Positions 21,728 to 22,518 of a stretch of 22,518 nucleotides of DNA are shown piece after piece. Made by a program: the position numbers and the translations under genes. The DNA comes from a virus: IMG/VR virus record IMGVR_UViG_3300002180_000647, positions 1 through 22,518 of that record; one strand, given 5' to 3'. The notes under the pieces were generated by a model, which saw nothing but the letters and a program-made list of their open reading frames with translations, was not told where the DNA came from and searched no databases. The first letter of the stretch is position 1. Each line of letters starts with the position of its first letter.

Positions 21728-21958
21728 ATGGCACGAATTACAGGCATATCAGAAACATGGGTGTCGGTTACGCTGACCCAAGATGAAATTTGGCAATGTA
21801 TCGGTGGGTCTGTTCTTATCACCGCAGAAGCCTCACCGGCAACGGAAGACGGTATCCGCCTGGATCAACTATCCGGCAAGGAAATAGCCAACGGCACGAC
21901 AGTCCGTTATCGCCGGTTTGGTGGGACAGCGGCCATTATCGCGCGTGAGGCCCTGTAA
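21728..21958 (+). CDS. Small strand-rich protein, unknown
   Basis: This 76-residue protein starts at ATG 21728 with GAGGAG at 21715-21720, a strong site. The sequence alternates hydrophobic and polar residues as in beta structure (WVSVTLTQDEIWQCIGGSVL, then GTTVRYRRFGGTAAIIARE). It has no signal or membrane segment. Similar short proteins occur near fibre or lysis genes of phages, where they might be a small virion or receptor-binding part, but I cannot name a family. It is joined to the next gene by TAATG, so the two probably act together. Confidence 0.7.
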   Translation: MARITGISETWVSVTLTQDEIWQCIGGSVLITAEASPATEDGIRLDQLSGKEIANGTTVRYRRFGGTAAIIAREAL

Positions 21959-22518
21959 TGAAGATTTTGGGCCAGAGCAGGTGGATACTTGGTGGGCGGC
22001 CCGCCGTGCGCAATACTATCCTAAATTCTGCCAACGCGGATACGGCTGGATTTTCAGTTGATACCGTGGCCATCACTGGTGAGTATTTAACTCGAACATC
22101 TGCCACGCAGAACTCATTTTCTAGTCTTCCTGTTCCTATCCCGGGGCCAATTGGCGAGGTCTTTTCTTTTCAAGCAGAAGTTAAATCCGCCACGCTTGGG
22201 GGCCTAATAGGCTTACGCATAGCCGGGGGGTATCCTCCTCGTATCGACGTTGTTGTCAATGGGTTGACTGGGGTTGTTGAATACCAAAACGGAGATACTT
22301 TCTCTCTCGATGCCGTCGAAGTCACAAGCGCCCCGGACGGGTTTTGGTTAGTGAAAACAACAGCCACGATTGCAGGAAGCGCCGCCACCGCGCTGATCAT
22401 AGGCCCGACTGATTTGGCCAGTGGCGGCTGGGAGGTAAAGCGGCTGATACTTTCGAATTGCTACATCAGAAAACTACAGTACGAAAAAGGGCTTCCGACT
22501 GGCTATCAGGCTACCTGA
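21958..22518 (+). CDS. Putative carbohydrate-binding or fibre-accessory protein
   Basis: This 186-residue protein starts at ATG 21958 and ends exactly at the last base of the window. It is strand-rich throughout. The plan LNSANADTAGFSVDTVAITG, a central FSFQAEVKSATLGGLIGLRI with GFWLVKTTATIAG, and a final RKLQYEKGLPTGYQAT follows a common phage module. That module opens with N-S-A-x-x-x-x-x-x-W/F, has an E-V-K/Y-V-K strand, and ends in QxExGxxxTxYQ. It is a jelly-roll-like, carbohydrate-binding-type domain seen in fibres and small virion proteins. Here it stands alone as a gene after the lysis cassette, with GAGG at 21946-21949 upstream. It may sit on the virion surface or help adhesion. Confidence 0.65.
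   Translation: MKILGQSRWILGGRPAVRNTILNSANADTAGFSVDTVAITGEYLTRTSATQNSFSSLPVPIPGPIGEVFSFQAEVKSATLGGLIGLRIAGGYPPRIDVVVNGLTGVVEYQNGDTFSLDAVEVTSAPDGFWLVKTTATIAGSAATALIIGPTDLASGGWEVKRLILSNCYIRKLQYEKGLPTGYQAT

Noticed and set aside
18028-22518. Diversity-generating retroelement (as in BPP-1) with a variable repeat in the fibre region
   Set aside because: I found no reverse transcriptase, no C-type lectin-like variable end and no pair of near-identical template and variable repeats inside the window. One could still lie outside it.
1-22518. tRNA, rRNA or insertion sequences
   Set aside because: No cloverleaf with a TTC-loop motif, transposase frame or terminal inverted repeat pair was seen.

Overview
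This window is the late structural and lysis half of a short-tailed (podovirus-type) double-stranded DNA phage. It probably infects an alphaproteobacterium, with the Rhodobacterales a reasonable guess. Protein types and gene order match podoviruses: large-terminase tail, portal, scaffold, major capsid, cement-type protein, two tail-tube proteins, three ejection (internal virion) proteins, tail fibre, lysis genes. The small gene after the portal (Bbp19-like pattern) and the capsid/cement pair recall Bordetella phage BPP-1. The tail and ejection genes recall T7 gp11, gp12, gp14, gp15, gp16 and gp17. The alphaproteobacterial guess rests on base composition and on near absence of GANTC, the methylation site of the alphaproteobacterial cell-cycle enzyme CcrM: my hand count finds 3 sites where about 80 are expected.

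Layout. 1-1585: end of the terminase and four small genes (a basic repeat protein, a three-helix membrane protein, a GNAT-like acetyltransferase, a short MCF-type protein). 1582-4539: portal, Bbp19-like protein, and scaffold with a glycine tandem repeat. 4540-4793: the only sizeable non-coding gap, with a strong hairpin and then a leader that can fold in two mutually exclusive ways, one hiding the capsid ribosome-binding site. 4794-6255: major capsid and cement-type protein, each followed by a hairpin. 6325-18031: tail tube and ejection proteins, including a 1240-residue protein with a lysozyme domain, a ParB-like nuclease domain and a RelA/SpoT-like nucleotidyltransferase domain. 18028-20238: tail fibre. 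20235-21726: holin candidate, a 46-residue membrane protein, endolysin, overlapping inner and outer spanins. 21728-22518: two further genes, the last ending like phage carbohydrate-binding or fibre-accessory proteins.

All but one of the recognised genes lie on the plus strand. From 6.3 kb to the end almost every stop overlaps the next start by 1 or 4 bases, so the genes are probably translated from long messages with coupling. The exception is a likely 77-residue acidic minus-strand gene inside the serine-rich linker just after the RelA/SpoT-like domain. It has its own ribosome-binding site and a candidate promoter.

The strongest candidates for something new are (a) the RelA/SpoT-like domain in an ejected virion protein with the antisense acidic gene beside it, which could be a virion-delivered effector and its immunity factor, and (b) the switch-like RNA leader of the major capsid gene.
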